Origin: Rheinheimera sp.
GTDB taxonomy: Bacteria; Pseudomonadota; Gammaproteobacteria; Enterobacterales; Alteromonadaceae
Length of the DNA stretch: 32,435 bases
Reading direction: 5' to 3'
NCBI RefSeq assembly: GCF_030824435.1
Contig: NZ_JAVBXS010000075.1
Span: forward strand, 1 to 32,435
In this document: positions 15,256-24,069 of the stretch, in pieces
Layout: the number at the start of each line of letters is the position of its first letter
How positions within the stretch are numbered: position 1 is the stretch's first letter
Notes under the pieces: model-generated
The model's input: only the letters and a program-made list of their open reading frames with translations
Database searches by the model: none
What the model was told of the DNA's origin: nothing
Program-made: the position numbers and the translations under genes

Positions 15256-15483
15256 TTAGCGGGCTTTTACCACTTTATTTACCAGACGCCTGACCACAGG
15301 TGCCACCAGCATCACTGCCGGAAAAGCCACCACAAAAGCAAACAACCAGGCTTTGAGCCAGATCTGCAGAATATTGGCCACCAGCCCGACATTAAACAAA
15401 CTGATCACCAGCGACATCAGGCAGGACATCAACAAAGCCATAAAAAACGCAAATACAATATGCTGATACTTATTTGGGATCAC
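15256..15483 (-). CDS. DUF2798 family small membrane protein
   Basis: Protein of 75 residues with two membrane helices (about 8-31 and 43-63) joined by VGLVANILQIWLKAW. The second helix contains FPAVMLVAPVVRRLV, the typical DUF2798 pattern. The family occurs widely in proteobacteria as small inner-membrane proteins without assigned function. The start codon is GTG; AAGG lies about ten bases upstream, a somewhat long spacing. It appears to be a monocistronic gene between the cyclase and pirin genes, all on the minus strand but with gaps above 130 bp. Confidence 0.75.
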   Translation of the reverse strand: MIPNKYQHIVFAFFMALLMSCLMSLVISLFNVGLVANILQIWLKAWLFAFVVAFPAVMLVAPVVRRLVNKVVKAR

Positions 15484-15619
15484 AACAATTTACCTTTGAC
15501 CATCAGAAAGCACTGCAAACACCCTGACTTGCAGTAGGGTTGCCCCCACAACAATGCCGGCATAAAAAGGCGGTTATCTTAGCCGATTTACCAAACAACG
15601 TCGCTTATCAAACCAAACT

Positions 15620-16537
15620 TCAGGCCGGATATGGAATAAATTCCGTTTCGTCACCTGGTACTTTCGGAAAACGGCCGGCCTGCCAATCTTGTTTGGCCTG
15701 TTCAATACGTTCTTTACTGCTGGACACAAAATTCCAATTGATAAAACGCTGCCCTATGGCATCACCACCAATCAAGGCGATCCGTGCTGCAGTGAAAGCT
15801 TCCACTTCAACCACAGCATCTGCGCCCAGCACAGTCAACGTCTGAGGTTGCAATGCAGTTCCCGCCATTTGCAGCTGACCAGACAACAGATAAAGGCCAA
15901 GCTCTGCAGCTTGAGGTAACAGCAGTTTTTGACCCGGCGCTAAAAAAGCCTCCAGATATAAAGTGGTGGAGAACTGCGGTACAGGAGATGTCACACCATA
16001 AGCACTGCCGATCATCACCCGCACCGAAACACCCTGCACCTCAAACGCCGGAATGCTGGCCGCCGGAAAATGATAAAAAGCCGGTTCAGTTTCTTCATGC
16101 GCCAAAGGCAATGCCAGCCACAGCTGTAAACCATGTAAACTGTGGGCGCTGGCTTTAAGCTCCGGCCTTTCCCGCTCCGAATGCACTATGCCTTTACCTG
16201 CCACCATCAGATTGATATCACCCGGCCGGATCACCTGCACTGTGCCCAGTGAATCCCGGTGCAATATTTCACCACTAAATAAATAAGTGACTGTCGCCAG
16301 CCCAATATGCGGATGCGGCCGCACCGAAATGCCCGAACCAACGGCAAAATCTGCCGGGCCCATTTCATCAAAAAAGATCCAGGGACCAATGGTTTTGCGC
16401 TCTTTCACCGGCAATAAACGGCGCACTGAAAACTCACCCAAATCAGCCATTCTGGGCTGGATAATCTGGGTGATGGCTGCAGAGTTTCCGGCCTGTTCCC
16501 CCTGCTGCGGTAATAACGCTGTGTCAGTTTTTTGCAT
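15620..16537 (-). CDS. pirin family protein
   Basis: Bicupin of 305 residues. The N-terminal cupin carries the pirin metal site: His75 and His77 in RPHPHIGLATVTYLF, and His119 and Glu121 in GKGIVHSERE. Together these bind one non-haem iron. The C-terminal cupin (about 170-270) has no such residues. Bacterial pirins act as quercetin 2,3-dioxygenase-like enzymes or as protein partners of metabolic enzymes, and neither role can be chosen from sequence. Two adjacent ATG codons exist. The second (16537) is preferred because AGGA (16547-16544) lies six bases away instead of three. Confidence 0.9.
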   Translation of the reverse strand: MQKTDTALLPQQGEQAGNSAAITQIIQPRMADLGEFSVRRLLPVKERKTIGPWIFFDEMGPADFAVGSGISVRPHPHIGLATVTYLFSGEILHRDSLGTVQVIRPGDINLMVAGKGIVHSERERPELKASAHSLHGLQLWLALPLAHEETEPAFYHFPAASIPAFEVQGVSVRVMIGSAYGVTSPVPQFSTTLYLEAFLAPGQKLLLPQAAELGLYLLSGQLQMAGTALQPQTLTVLGADAVVEVEAFTAARIALIGGDAIGQRFINWNFVSSSKERIEQAKQDWQAGRFPKVPGDETEFIPYPA

Positions 16538-16710
16538 CATTGTTCCTGTACTTTGGCAGTCGGTGCTTTGGTTGTATTCTGGACCAGGACAAGTGCCTGG
16601 CGCCAGCGGATTTCAAATCCTTGTGCCTGTTTAATATCAGATTGTCAGGCCCAATATTTGACCATGGCACTGACAGCGGCTAGGGTTTTGGTATTTGGCA
16701 GGAGGTGAAA

Positions 16711-17562
16711 ATGCGTAAGATACTGATTATTTGGGAATTCACAAATAATGTGCTGCCGATGCTGGATAAAGCGGCTTCATTGTTAAAAGGCAATGCCGTC
16801 ACTTTTCATTTTGTGGCTTTTATCAGTCATGACACCATTCAAAAAACCGGGATCAGCAATACCACCACTATCGCTGAGTTGGTAGAACAAAGTTTGTCAG
16901 CACATCAGCTATCAGAAGCCCCCCATAAAGTTTTTGCCGTGCATCAGGACAATATAGCCAACTGGGTCAGCGAAATTTGTGCCGGTCAACATTATGATCT
17001 GGTGATAAAGTCAGGCCATCGCACTGAACAATTATTTTATACCCCCACCGACTGGCAACTGATCCGTCATTTACCAATCCCGCTGTTATTGGTTAGCAAC
17101 CAACCACAACGTCAGCAAAAATCTGTATTGGCGACCGTTGATTTGCTTAACGTCAGCCCGGTACAACAAGAGTTGAACCGTAAAGTCACCGAATTTGCCT
17201 GGCGTATCGCCCGGCATGATGGCGCTACTTTACATCTGGTGCAGGTGGTGCCGGTAAACCCGGTGTTGCAGGATCTGGATTTAACCTCTGGCGCTGCTGT
17301 GCTGGAAAAATCTGCTCCGGCCTTGTTGGCCAAACTGGAGGCCTTTGCCGCGGCGGAACAATTAACCGACTACCAAATTCATCTGCAGGCCGGTGTGGTT
17401 GAGCAGGAAATTCAGCAGCTTAGTAAAAATCTCAAAGCTTCTCTGGTGGTGATGGGTAGTATTGGCCGTAAAGGTTTGTCGGGTTTGTTGTTGGGAAACA
17501 CCGCCGAAAAAGTGTTAACACGTTTACATACCGATGTGCTGGTGGTTAAACCGGCACCATAA
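16711..17562 (+). CDS. tandem universal stress protein (UspE-like)
   Basis: Protein of 283 residues made of two Usp domains, each a Rossmann-like alpha/beta fold. The first (about 1-135) is degenerate. The second (about 140-283) starts KSVLATVDLL and keeps the nucleotide motif G249-x2-G252-x9-G262-N-T, so ATP binding is probable there. Tandem Usp proteins help survival under stress in the cytoplasm. ATG 16711 is set by a perfect AGGAGGT (16700-16706); the GTG at 16705 lies inside that ribosome site. The gene is divergent from pirin across 173 bp, in which CTGGCGCCAG is a 10-bp palindrome that could be a shared operator. Confidence 0.88.
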   Translation: MRKILIIWEFTNNVLPMLDKAASLLKGNAVTFHFVAFISHDTIQKTGISNTTTIAELVEQSLSAHQLSEAPHKVFAVHQDNIANWVSEICAGQHYDLVIKSGHRTEQLFYTPTDWQLIRHLPIPLLLVSNQPQRQQKSVLATVDLLNVSPVQQELNRKVTEFAWRIARHDGATLHLVQVVPVNPVLQDLDLTSGAAVLEKSAPALLAKLEAFAAAEQLTDYQIHLQAGVVEQEIQQLSKNLKASLVVMGSIGRKGLSGLLLGNTAEKVLTRLHTDVLVVKPAP

Positions 17563-17568
17563 ACAAAA

Positions 17569-17588
17569 CAAACAAACAAACAAACAAA
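17569..17588 (+). repeat. tetranucleotide microsatellite (CAAA)5
   Basis: Five perfect CAAA units directly after the Usp stop codon, flanked by further A-rich sequence. It lies outside coding sequence, about 160 bp before the chemoreceptor start. A change in unit number could at most alter promoter spacing. Confidence 0.7.
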
Positions 17589-17747
17589 ACGTCATCTCAA
17601 TATCAAAGACAAAAAGTGGCTACTGTTGTGTTTGACCCACTTTGTAACCACAAAGCTGGCAAAGGCAAAAACAATACCAGCCGCTATGATTGAACCGGAT
17701 CCATTTATGCTGGCTGCCACCGCAGTCACATCAGACTGGAGGGAGTT

Positions 17748-19448
17748 ATGGCATTTTTTACCACTGTAGGCGGCCGGCTGTTATTAATTCCATTGTTAAC
17801 GCTGCTGGGTTTTGTGCTGGTTATTTTTGTCACTTTAACATCATTACAAAACAGTCTGATGCACGGTCGGGAAAGTAAGGTACAGGCCGTGGTCGACAGT
17901 GCCTATTCGCTGCTGGCGCATTACCATCAATTGGAAACACAAGGTGAGTTAAGCCGGGAACAGGCACAACAACAGGCGATAGCTGCCATCAGGGCACTGC
18001 GTTATTCGGGTACAGAATATGTTTGGATCAACGATTTAACCAAACCACAACCCAAAATGATTATGCACCCGACAGTACCGGCACTGGACGGTACTGTACT
18101 GAATAAAGACAGCTTTAACAGAGCCACCTTAATGCGCAACAGCGATGGCAGCTTTGCCGCGCCGCTGAGCAATGCCAATTTGTTTAGCAGTGCGGTAGAG
18201 GTAGTTACTCGTTTTGACAAAGGTTTTGTTGAATATCAATGGCCTAAACCGCTTGTATCAGGTGGCGTCAGCACCGAACTTTATTTAAAACTGTCTTTTG
18301 TCAGTGCTTTTAAACCCTGGGGCTGGCTGTTGGGTTCTGGTATTTATATTGACGATGTGCAGGCGGAGTTTCGTAGTTTTGCGTTAAAACTGGGCGGCGT
18401 AATTTTGCTGTTGTTGGTTTTAACTGTTGGTTTGGCTTTGTTTATCCGGCGCTGGATTTTAAAACTGCTGGGTTGTGAAGTCACCACTGCGGTAGCCATG
18501 GTGCAACAGGTGGCTGCGGGCGACTTCCGGCTGATGCAGCAACAACAGGCAGATCCACAAAGTTTGTTATTTGCGCTGCAACAGTTGGCCAGATCTTTGG
18601 CTGAGGTTATTCAGCAACAACGTAGTCTGTCCATCCAACTGGCAAAACAAGCCACTGAACTTGAACAACACAGTGCACAGAGCCAACACACTTTGCAGGA
18701 TGTGATGCACCAGACCACACAGGTGGCCACAGCTGTACACCAGATGTCCACAACCTGTGAAGACATGGCACGCAGCGCCACCACAGCTGCGCAGGCTACC
18801 CGGGATGCCACTGCCGAAGCCGCACATGGCGAGCAGGCGGTATCTCAAACCAAAAATGCCATCAGCACTTTGGGGCACAAACTGCACGAAGTGGCCGTAC
18901 TTATCACTGAACTGAATCGTCATGGTGAAGCCGTTGGCATTGTGACTGACGTGATCCGCGGTATTGCTGAACAAACCAATCTGCTGGCGCTGAACGCCGC
19001 TATTGAAGCAGCCAGAGCCGGTGACCAGGGCCGTGGTTTTGCTGTGGTCGCCGATGAAGTGCGCACCCTGGCCAGTCGTTCACAAAGCTCTACCCAGGAT
19101 ATCAGCAAACGTATTGAAGATATCCGTCAGGGTGCCGGCACCGCAGTACAGGCTATGGCGGCCAGTGAACAGGATACCCAAAGTACCATTCAGGTTTCAG
19201 ATGAAGCTGGTACTGCCTTGCAACGTATTTGTGCGGCAATTACCAGCATTGTTGAAGTGAATGACCAGCTGGCAAGTGCCACCGAACAACTGGCCACAGT
19301 GTCCTCCATGATCAGCGGCAATATGGAAAAAATAGCCACAGCCATTGAATACACTGCCGGCCAAAGCCAACAGCTGAGCAGTGCCAGCCATCAGCTGCAA
19401 CTGATGGCCGACCAGATGCAGCAGGAAATGTCACGTTACCAGCTATAA
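17748..19448 (+). CDS. methyl-accepting chemotaxis protein with periplasmic single-Cache domain
   Basis: Transmembrane chemoreceptor of 566 residues. A first membrane helix (about 11-31) is followed by a periplasmic ligand domain of the sCache_2 type, shown by [18 protein letters not shown] and later [18 protein letters not shown] second membrane helix (about 211-231) leads to a HAMP-like linker and a long cytoplasmic coiled coil. The highly conserved hairpin tip (about 404-441) reads [21 protein letters not shown], the CheA/CheW docking site. sCache_2 receptors often sense small organic acids; the ligand here is unknown. There is no CheR-binding pentapeptide at the C-terminus. The start has GGAGGG at a suitable distance. 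The gene is a stand-alone receptor with no che genes nearby. Confidence 0.93.
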   Translation: MAFFTTVGGRLLLIPLLTLLGFVLVIFVTLTSLQNSLMHGRESKVQAVVDSAYSLLAHYHQLETQGELSREQAQQQAIAAIRALRYSGTEYVWINDLTKPQPKMIMHPTVPALDGTVLNKDSFNRATLMRNSDGSFAAPLSNANLFSSAVEVVTRFDKGFVEYQWPKPLVSGGVSTELYLKLSFVSAFKPWGWLLGSGIYIDDVQAEFRSFALKLGGVILLLLVLTVGLALFIRRWILKLLGCEVTTAVAMVQQVAAGDFRLMQQQQADPQSLLFALQQLARSLAEVIQQQRSLSIQLAKQATELEQHSAQSQHTLQDVMHQTTQVATAVHQMSTTCEDMARSATTAAQATRDATAEAAHGEQAVSQTKNAISTLGHKLHEVAVLITELNRHGEAVGIVTDVIRGIAEQTNLLALNAAIEAARAGDQGRGFAVVADEVRTLASRSQSSTQDISKRIEDIRQGAGTAVQAMAASEQDTQSTIQVSDEAGTALQRICAAITSIVEVNDQLASATEQLATVSSMISGNMEKIATAIEYTAGQSQQLSSASHQLQLMADQMQQEMSRYQL

Positions 19449-19533
19449 CAAATAAAAGAGGTGTTACCGGCACAAGCAGCTGATACTCTTTCATCCTGTC
19501 ATTAGTGATGTTTAAAACCATCAGGCAAAAAAA

Positions 19534-20448
19534 TCAGCCGGTTGCAGCTGACACAACATCAGTTGAAAAGTACAGACTGAGCAACAACAACAGCGGATAC
19601 AGATGGACCAACAACACATTCAGTGCCAGTGCCGGCACAAGTTCCGCCTTTTGTTGCAGATGAGCTTTTATTTTATGCAATAACAGCAGCACCAGCGGCA
19701 CAATAAACAAGACTATCAGACAAACAACTGGCAGCAGCTGAAGCAGCACCGCTATCATTAACAACACAAAATTCAGCAGATACAATAGCGCAAATACCAC
19801 CAGACTGCGTGTTAAACCTATCACAATGGGCAAATGCCTTCTGCCGACCTGACGATCTGCTTCTACATCTGGAAACTGGTTTAATAACAATAAATTGCTG
19901 CAAAGTAATGCCAGCATCAGCGCAAGAAAAATGCTGCTTAAGTGAATCACACCACCCAGTGTCCAAACCGCGCCCAAAAACATCAAACCACCAAAACCAA
20001 CACCAGGCGCCAATAAACACACTAAAGGCCAGCGCTGCAGATATTGGGTATAGGCATAAACCAACAACACACCAGGGATGCCAATCCACAAGGCCTTGAG
20101 TCCGAGCTGCCAGGTCAGATAAAGCCCTATGCTCACCACCAGCACTAAAGTGGCAAGGGCCAGCATCAACGCCACCTTTGCATAAGCAGGTTGTTGCGGC
20201 AGGGTGCCGCTGCCGCCACTAAAAGGTGTGCGTTTGGTCAGCAGATCAAGGCCAGAACGAAAATCAAAATATTCGTTAAAAGCGTTGACGCTGATATGGG
20301 CACAAAGTGCCAGCAACAATACCAAACCAAGCTGCAGCGGCTGCAATACGGCGCCCTGAAAACGGGTCGTCACTGCCGCCAGCGCCACAGTGATCAAGGT
20401 TAAACTCAGAAAATTCCAGCGGGCGACACCCAGCAACACTTTTAGCAT
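19534..20448 (-). CDS. UbiA-family prenyltransferase (MenA-like)
   Basis: Integral membrane aromatic prenyltransferase of 304 residues with about nine helices. Both Mg-diphosphate motifs are present: NEYFDFRSGLD (N58, D62, D68) and NQFPDVEADRQVGRRHLP (D194, D198). The motif spacing and the GxD after the first motif resemble MenA-type enzymes, which attach a polyprenyl chain to 1,4-dihydroxy-2-naphthoate in menaquinone synthesis. Without other men genes around it, another aromatic acceptor remains possible. ATG 20448 has AAGGAG six bases upstream. The gene converges with the chemoreceptor gene across an 85-bp gap in which I see no clear terminator. Confidence 0.85.
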   Translation of the reverse strand: MLKVLLGVARWNFLSLTLITVALAAVTTRFQGAVLQPLQLGLVLLLALCAHISVNAFNEYFDFRSGLDLLTKRTPFSGGSGTLPQQPAYAKVALMLALATLVLVVSIGLYLTWQLGLKALWIGIPGVLLVYAYTQYLQRWPLVCLLAPGVGFGGLMFLGAVWTLGGVIHLSSIFLALMLALLCSNLLLLNQFPDVEADRQVGRRHLPIVIGLTRSLVVFALLYLLNFVLLMIAVLLQLLPVVCLIVLFIVPLVLLLLHKIKAHLQQKAELVPALALNVLLVHLYPLLLLLSLYFSTDVVSAATG

Positions 20449-20575
20449 GCATCACTCCTTGTTTGCTGTGCAAGCATCGGTTATGCAACAGCTTCAGGCT
20501 AAGACCGGGTTGTTTAACAGCAAGCCAGCCACACCATAACATGGCACAAATGTCCGGCAAGATGCTGTTTTTCCT

Positions 20576-20606
20576 TATAAAAAAAGGCAGCCAACCGGCT
20601 GCCTTT
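20576..20606 (-). terminator. strong intrinsic terminator of the subtilase transcript
   Basis: On the minus strand AAAGGCAGCC-GGTT-GGCTGCCTTT forms a 10-bp stem with a tetraloop, followed by a run of Ts. It lies about 110 bp beyond the S8 peptidase stop. Confidence 0.85.
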
Positions 20607-20625
20607 CACGTTAACAACAACTTGG

Positions 20626-20671
20626 TTCATCACTGCACTGTCAACAATACTGTCAGAGGTGCAGTGATGAA
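20626..20671. repeat. 13-bp perfect inverted repeat in the subtilase 3' region
   Basis: TTCATCACTGCAC (20626-20638) and GTGCAGTGATGAA (20659-20671) are perfect inverted copies around a 20-base loop. The first 12 bases recur once more upstream of the same gene at 22640-22651. Confidence 0.7.
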
Positions 20672-20672
20672 G

Positions 20673-20700
20673 GTGTTTACCCTCTTTGTAAACACTTTTT
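20673..20700 (+). terminator. plus-strand terminator-like hairpin inside the subtilase 3' UTR
   Basis: GTGTTTAC (20673-20680) pairs with GTAAACAC (20688-20695), followed by TTTTT on the plus strand. No plus-strand gene precedes it, so it may terminate an antisense RNA or simply protect the subtilase mRNA 3' end. Confidence 0.4.
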
Positions 20701-20715
20701 CAGCTCAACAGGGAA

Positions 20716-22518
20716 TTAATAAACCACTGTTTGAGTTGAGCTACATACTGTGGTACCGGCGTTACATACTTTGTAGTTGTAAGTGCCGCGTACTGACAGT
20801 GTATCTGTATGTAAACCGTCGTTGGCTGTAGTGACCAGTTTGGCGTTGTTGCGGAATACGTCCACAGAACTACCAGTGGCGTTTGCCCACTTCAGGTCAA
20901 CTTTACGTTTACCTTTGCTGCTGTAAGACACTGCAGATAAGGTGATCGCTGTGCCACCTGTGGTGCCACAACCCTGAGCGACCAGGTAATCATGCGCAGC
21001 TTTGGCCTGCACAATACCGTAACCGAAGTACACGTCTTTACCGGCAGCACCTGAATCTTTTGCAGTTGCTTTCAGTGCAGAACGGATTTGTTCACCTTTA
21101 CATGTCGGGTGGTTAGACCATACCAGCGCAGCAATACCAGACACTGCTGGTGTTGCCATTGAAGTTCCGCTCATATAACCATAATCACCACCTTCGATGG
21201 CAACAGTGGCTGAAGTGGCCGCCAGCAGAGCTGCACGGTCTTCAAAAGCTGCACCTACTGCAGGGATGTTTGTAGTGTTGGCTGTGCCTTCACCCAGAGT
21301 ACCGTATAACATGCCAGCAGTGTTGTTGATCAGAATGGCACCGATACCACCTGAAGTCTGACAGTTTTTCACTTTGTCATGGAAAGAAATCACACCACGG
21401 TCAATCACACAAACTTTACCGGCAGCGCCTGAGTTCACAGTTTCAGCAGTACCCATAAAGAAGGTTGCGCCAGAAGCTGTGCCAACGTTTTCCATCGCAG
21501 AAGAAGCAAAAGCACCGTTGCTGGTTGTCAGGCTGGCAACAGTAGCCATACCTGCAGGGTAAGTAGACAGGGTATCAACACCACCGGCTGTTACTTCGAC
21601 ACAGACTTTTTCATCTGTAGCGCGATTTATAGTACAGCTTGGGAACTGAGAGAAATCAGCAATATTGTTGTTGGCATCATTAGCACCAACCATCATTACT
21701 GAAGTGTAACCAGCAGGGTATGAACGTACGTTGTTACCGTCGTTACCAGCTGCAGCCACCACTAAACCGCCACCATCAACAAAACTCTGGAAAGCGTTTG
21801 ATTCAGTGGTGTTAGAACCGCCACCGCCTAAGCTCATGCTGATGATCTTAGCGCCAGCTGCTTTACATTTTTGTGCTGCATAAGCCAGGTCTGAAGAATA
21901 ACCCCAACCTTCAGCGTTAAATACTTTGATGATGTGCATTGGCACGCCTGGCGCCATACCCACAACACCTACACCGTTATCTGCTGCACCAATGGTACCT
22001 GCTACGTGTGTACCATGTGGGCCACCGTTAACATCCCAGCTGCCAGTGCCGCTGTCGTTGTCACCTGTGATGCTGCCCCATTCGAAGTCAACGTTGCTGC
22101 GATCCAGACCTGAGTCGATCACACAAACTTTTGGTGCTGCACCCAGGTTAAAAGCAACCTGTTTTACCTGAGACTGGTAAACGGCATAAGGGGTCAGCTG
22201 GTCAAGCATCGGGTTGCCGGCGTCATCGTTATACAGCGCCATTGGCGTACGTTTAAAGTCTTGTTCCACCAGTTTGATATGTGGGTTTTTTAAAATACCT
22301 TTGATTTCGTCAAAAGATTTGCCTTCAAACTCAACTGAGATAAAACCATCAGCTTCCAGTTTTACTTCACCACCTAACTGGCGGGATAAAGCGGTAACAA
22401 TACCTTTGTTGGCATTGTCAACTTGCAGGATGACCCGTTCTGACGCCTGAGCTGCCTGGGTATAACTAACGGCCGCCAGCACTGCTGCTGCGATTGGAGC
22501 CACTTTTTTGAAATTCAT
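20716..22518 (-). CDS. secreted S8 serine peptidase (subtilase) with PA domain
   Basis: Extracellular subtilisin-like protease of 600 residues. It has a signal peptide (about 1-25, ending QAAQA) and an inhibitor-like propeptide (about 28-95). The catalytic domain has Asp135 in VIDSGLD, His168 in HGTHVAGT, oxyanion Asn259 in AAAGND and nucleophile Ser453 in GTSMATP. A protease-associated (PA) insert (about 305-445, including CVIDRGVISFHDKV) lies between the oxyanion Asn and the Ser. A beta-rich C-terminal domain (about 515-600) resembles a fibronectin/Ig fold and ends without a sorting tail. ATG 22518 was chosen because AGGA is just upstream and the signal peptide starts there. A strong terminator follows. 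Confidence 0.93.
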   Translation of the reverse strand: MNFKKVAPIAAAVLAAVSYTQAAQASERVILQVDNANKGIVTALSRQLGGEVKLEADGFISVEFEGKSFDEIKGILKNPHIKLVEQDFKRTPMALYNDDAGNPMLDQLTPYAVYQSQVKQVAFNLGAAPKVCVIDSGLDRSNVDFEWGSITGDNDSGTGSWDVNGGPHGTHVAGTIGAADNGVGVVGMAPGVPMHIIKVFNAEGWGYSSDLAYAAQKCKAAGAKIISMSLGGGGSNTTESNAFQSFVDGGGLVVAAAGNDGNNVRSYPAGYTSVMMVGANDANNNIADFSQFPSCTINRATDEKVCVEVTAGGVDTLSTYPAGMATVASLTTSNGAFASSAMENVGTASGATFFMGTAETVNSGAAGKVCVIDRGVISFHDKVKNCQTSGGIGAILINNTAGMLYGTLGEGTANTTNIPAVGAAFEDRAALLAATSATVAIEGGDYGYMSGTSMATPAVSGIAALVWSNHPTCKGEQIRSALKATAKDSGAAGKDVYFGYGIVQAKAAHDYLVAQGCGTTGGTAITLSAVSYSSKGKRKVDLKWANATGSSVDVFRNNAKLVTTANDGLHTDTLSVRGTYNYKVCNAGTTVCSSTQTVVY

Positions 22519-22839
22519 AACTACGATTCCTGTTGCATGTGTCAAGGGTGTGTTTTGTTTTGAGGGGCATCCTGCCGCATATTTTGTCGAGCCTAACGCA
22601 AATCTACATTAGGTCATGCTTAATAAATGACATATTCGATTCATCACTGCAATAGGGTAATACAACAATTTTTACAGTCGTAATTAATTGTAAAAAAATA
22701 GCAAGCAGGGCAAAAGCCAGATGTAGCAAGGGTTGGAAGCGGTTACTTTTCGATCAGCACAGCCTGAAAAAAAATCCCGGCCTGAGCATTGGACCGGGAT
22801 TTATGTTCACTTTATGACTTTAGCTTTATCACAACATTG
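22519..22839. other. 321-bp region between the subtilase and PEP-CTERM genes
   Basis: No gene. It contains the subtilase promoter region, an AT-rich 8-bp inverted repeat at 22669-22696 (TTTTTACA, 12-bp gap, TGTAAAAA) that may be an operator, a 12-base copy of the repeat seen downstream of the gene (22640-22651), and the terminator at 22767-22802. Confidence 0.45.
22767..22802 (-). terminator. intrinsic terminator of the PEP-CTERM gene
   Basis: On the minus strand AAATCCCGG pairs with CCGGGATTT across a 13-base loop and is followed by a long T-run. It lies 38 bp past the stop codon. Confidence 0.85.
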
Positions 22840-23778
22840 TTACTTCACACGCAACTGACGACGACGGTACATCACCAACAAGGTCAGACCTAATAACGCC
22901 AGATAACCAGGTTCAGCCACTTGGGTCGGCAGGAAGGGGTCCCTTGCCCATAAACTGACATTTGAAATGGCCGCTGTGCCATCACCACTGCCGTTTAACA
23001 ACAAATCTTCAAAATCAAAGGTACCACCAAATTCAAATTTGGTTTCACCGGCCAGAATGGGCGCCAAACCCATATTTTCCAGGCTGAAGGTATACATCAG
23101 GAAGGTACCACCGCCTTTAAATACCACAGCCACCTGATCAAAAAAGGCACCACCCAACAAGGCTAATAACAATTCAGGTTGTTCAGTTGGTGGGGTAAAT
23201 TTCCAACGACCTTTGTACATACCGGTACAGGTACCATAGGTAATACCATCTTCACTACAGGTAAATAAATTATCAATAAAGGTATAAGGCGTTTCAGCAT
23301 CGGGGATGGTGGCGCCATCAAAACCATTGCCGTCATCTTTACCCATATAAACCCAACCAGGGTCGTCTGCAATACCATCTTTTTTCAGGTCCTGCAGATC
23401 TTCATCTTCAATAAATGCACCCGGTTGACCTGGCCACCAATCCGGGTTGGCTTCGTTAAACCAGCCATCACCCAGATAACCACGGTTAATGGTGGGTAAT
23501 TCCATAGTGGCGTTATTCCCCACCAACAAACCATAACAGGCATCGGCATTACGGATTGGGTCTAACGGACCACCCAGATCAACACCATCCAGTTTACGGA
23601 TATAATCAGCCTGCATATCCTGAATAGTACAGCTGGGTAATGGATCGGGTAAGTTACCGCCAGCACCACCGCCGCCGCCATGACCTTCACCACCGTCAAT
23701 ATGACCAGCCAAAGCAGCGCCACTGAGCAGACAAGATGCCAGCACCAGAGTTTTAAGCGTGAATGTCCTGTTAATCAT
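22840..23778 (-). CDS. exported PEP-CTERM protein with Gly/His-rich N-terminal linker
   Basis: Protein of 312 residues. The signal peptide (about 1-25) ends in LSGAALA. A glycine/histidine-rich linker follows (GHIDGGEGHGGGGGAGG), then an acidic, beta-rich extracellular domain with four paired-looking Cys residues (SCTIQDM, DACYGLL, FTCSEDG, GTCTGM). The C-terminus is a classic PEP-CTERM sorting signal: VAEPG, hydrophobic YLALLGLTLLVMY, basic RRRQLRVK. Exosortase is expected to cleave it for surface or matrix delivery. ATG 23778 has AGGAGG six bases upstream, whereas the longer frame to 23853 covers the promoter. A sigma-54-type promoter precedes it. The function of the exported domain is unknown. 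Confidence 0.83.
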   Translation of the reverse strand: MINRTFTLKTLVLASCLLSGAALAGHIDGGEGHGGGGGAGGNLPDPLPSCTIQDMQADYIRKLDGVDLGGPLDPIRNADACYGLLVGNNATMELPTINRGYLGDGWFNEANPDWWPGQPGAFIEDEDLQDLKKDGIADDPGWVYMGKDDGNGFDGATIPDAETPYTFIDNLFTCSEDGITYGTCTGMYKGRWKFTPPTEQPELLLALLGGAFFDQVAVVFKGGGTFLMYTFSLENMGLAPILAGETKFEFGGTFDFEDLLLNGSGDGTAAISNVSLWARDPFLPTQVAEPGYLALLGLTLLVMYRRRQLRVK

Positions 23779-23808
23779 AGAGCCTCCTAATTTATCTGTT
23801 TCTAATAC

Positions 23809-23824
23809 AGCATTGACTGTGCCA
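23809..23824 (-). promoter_or_regulatory. sigma-54-type -24/-12 promoter of the PEP-CTERM gene
   Basis: Minus strand TGGCACAGTCAATGCT matches TGGCAC at -24 and TGCT at -12, with GG and GC ten bases apart. The predicted start is near 23797, giving a leader of about 20 nt that holds the AGGAGG ribosome site. AAAGCTTT at 23879-23886 lies about 55 bp upstream and might be part of an enhancer site. Confidence 0.62.
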
Positions 23825-24046
23825 GATAAAAAATCTGAACTAAAACAGCTCACTAAAAATGCAGCCTGAGGAGGATGTAAAGCTTTTCGACGATTAAAAA
23901 TGTTATTAAATCAAACACTTTACTAACAATCTGTGTAGTGTCTCTCAGACAATGGTGTGGCAAGGCTTTCAGAGGGAATTTTGACCAGACAGTAACAACA
24001 AAACTCAGACAATATTCAGGCGACTTAATGCAAAGCCGCCTGAGAC

Positions 24047-24069
24047 AAAACCACTGCTGCGGCGGTTTT
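24047..24069 (-). terminator. weak terminator of the YhiN-type flavoprotein gene
   Basis: On the minus strand AAAACC pairs with GGTTTT across 11 bases, overlapping the stop codon and ending in four Ts. A second stem (CAGGCG/CGCCTG, 24017-24042) follows. Confidence 0.35.

Noticed and set aside
15102-15293. Short plus-strand frames opposite the cyclase/DUF2798 spacer
   Set aside because: They run through a palindrome and antisense to DUF2798, with no recognisable product or ribosome site.
20463-20831. 122-codon plus-strand frame across the subtilase 3' region
   Set aside because: It crosses a strong terminator and three hairpins and then runs antisense to the subtilase. No family match.
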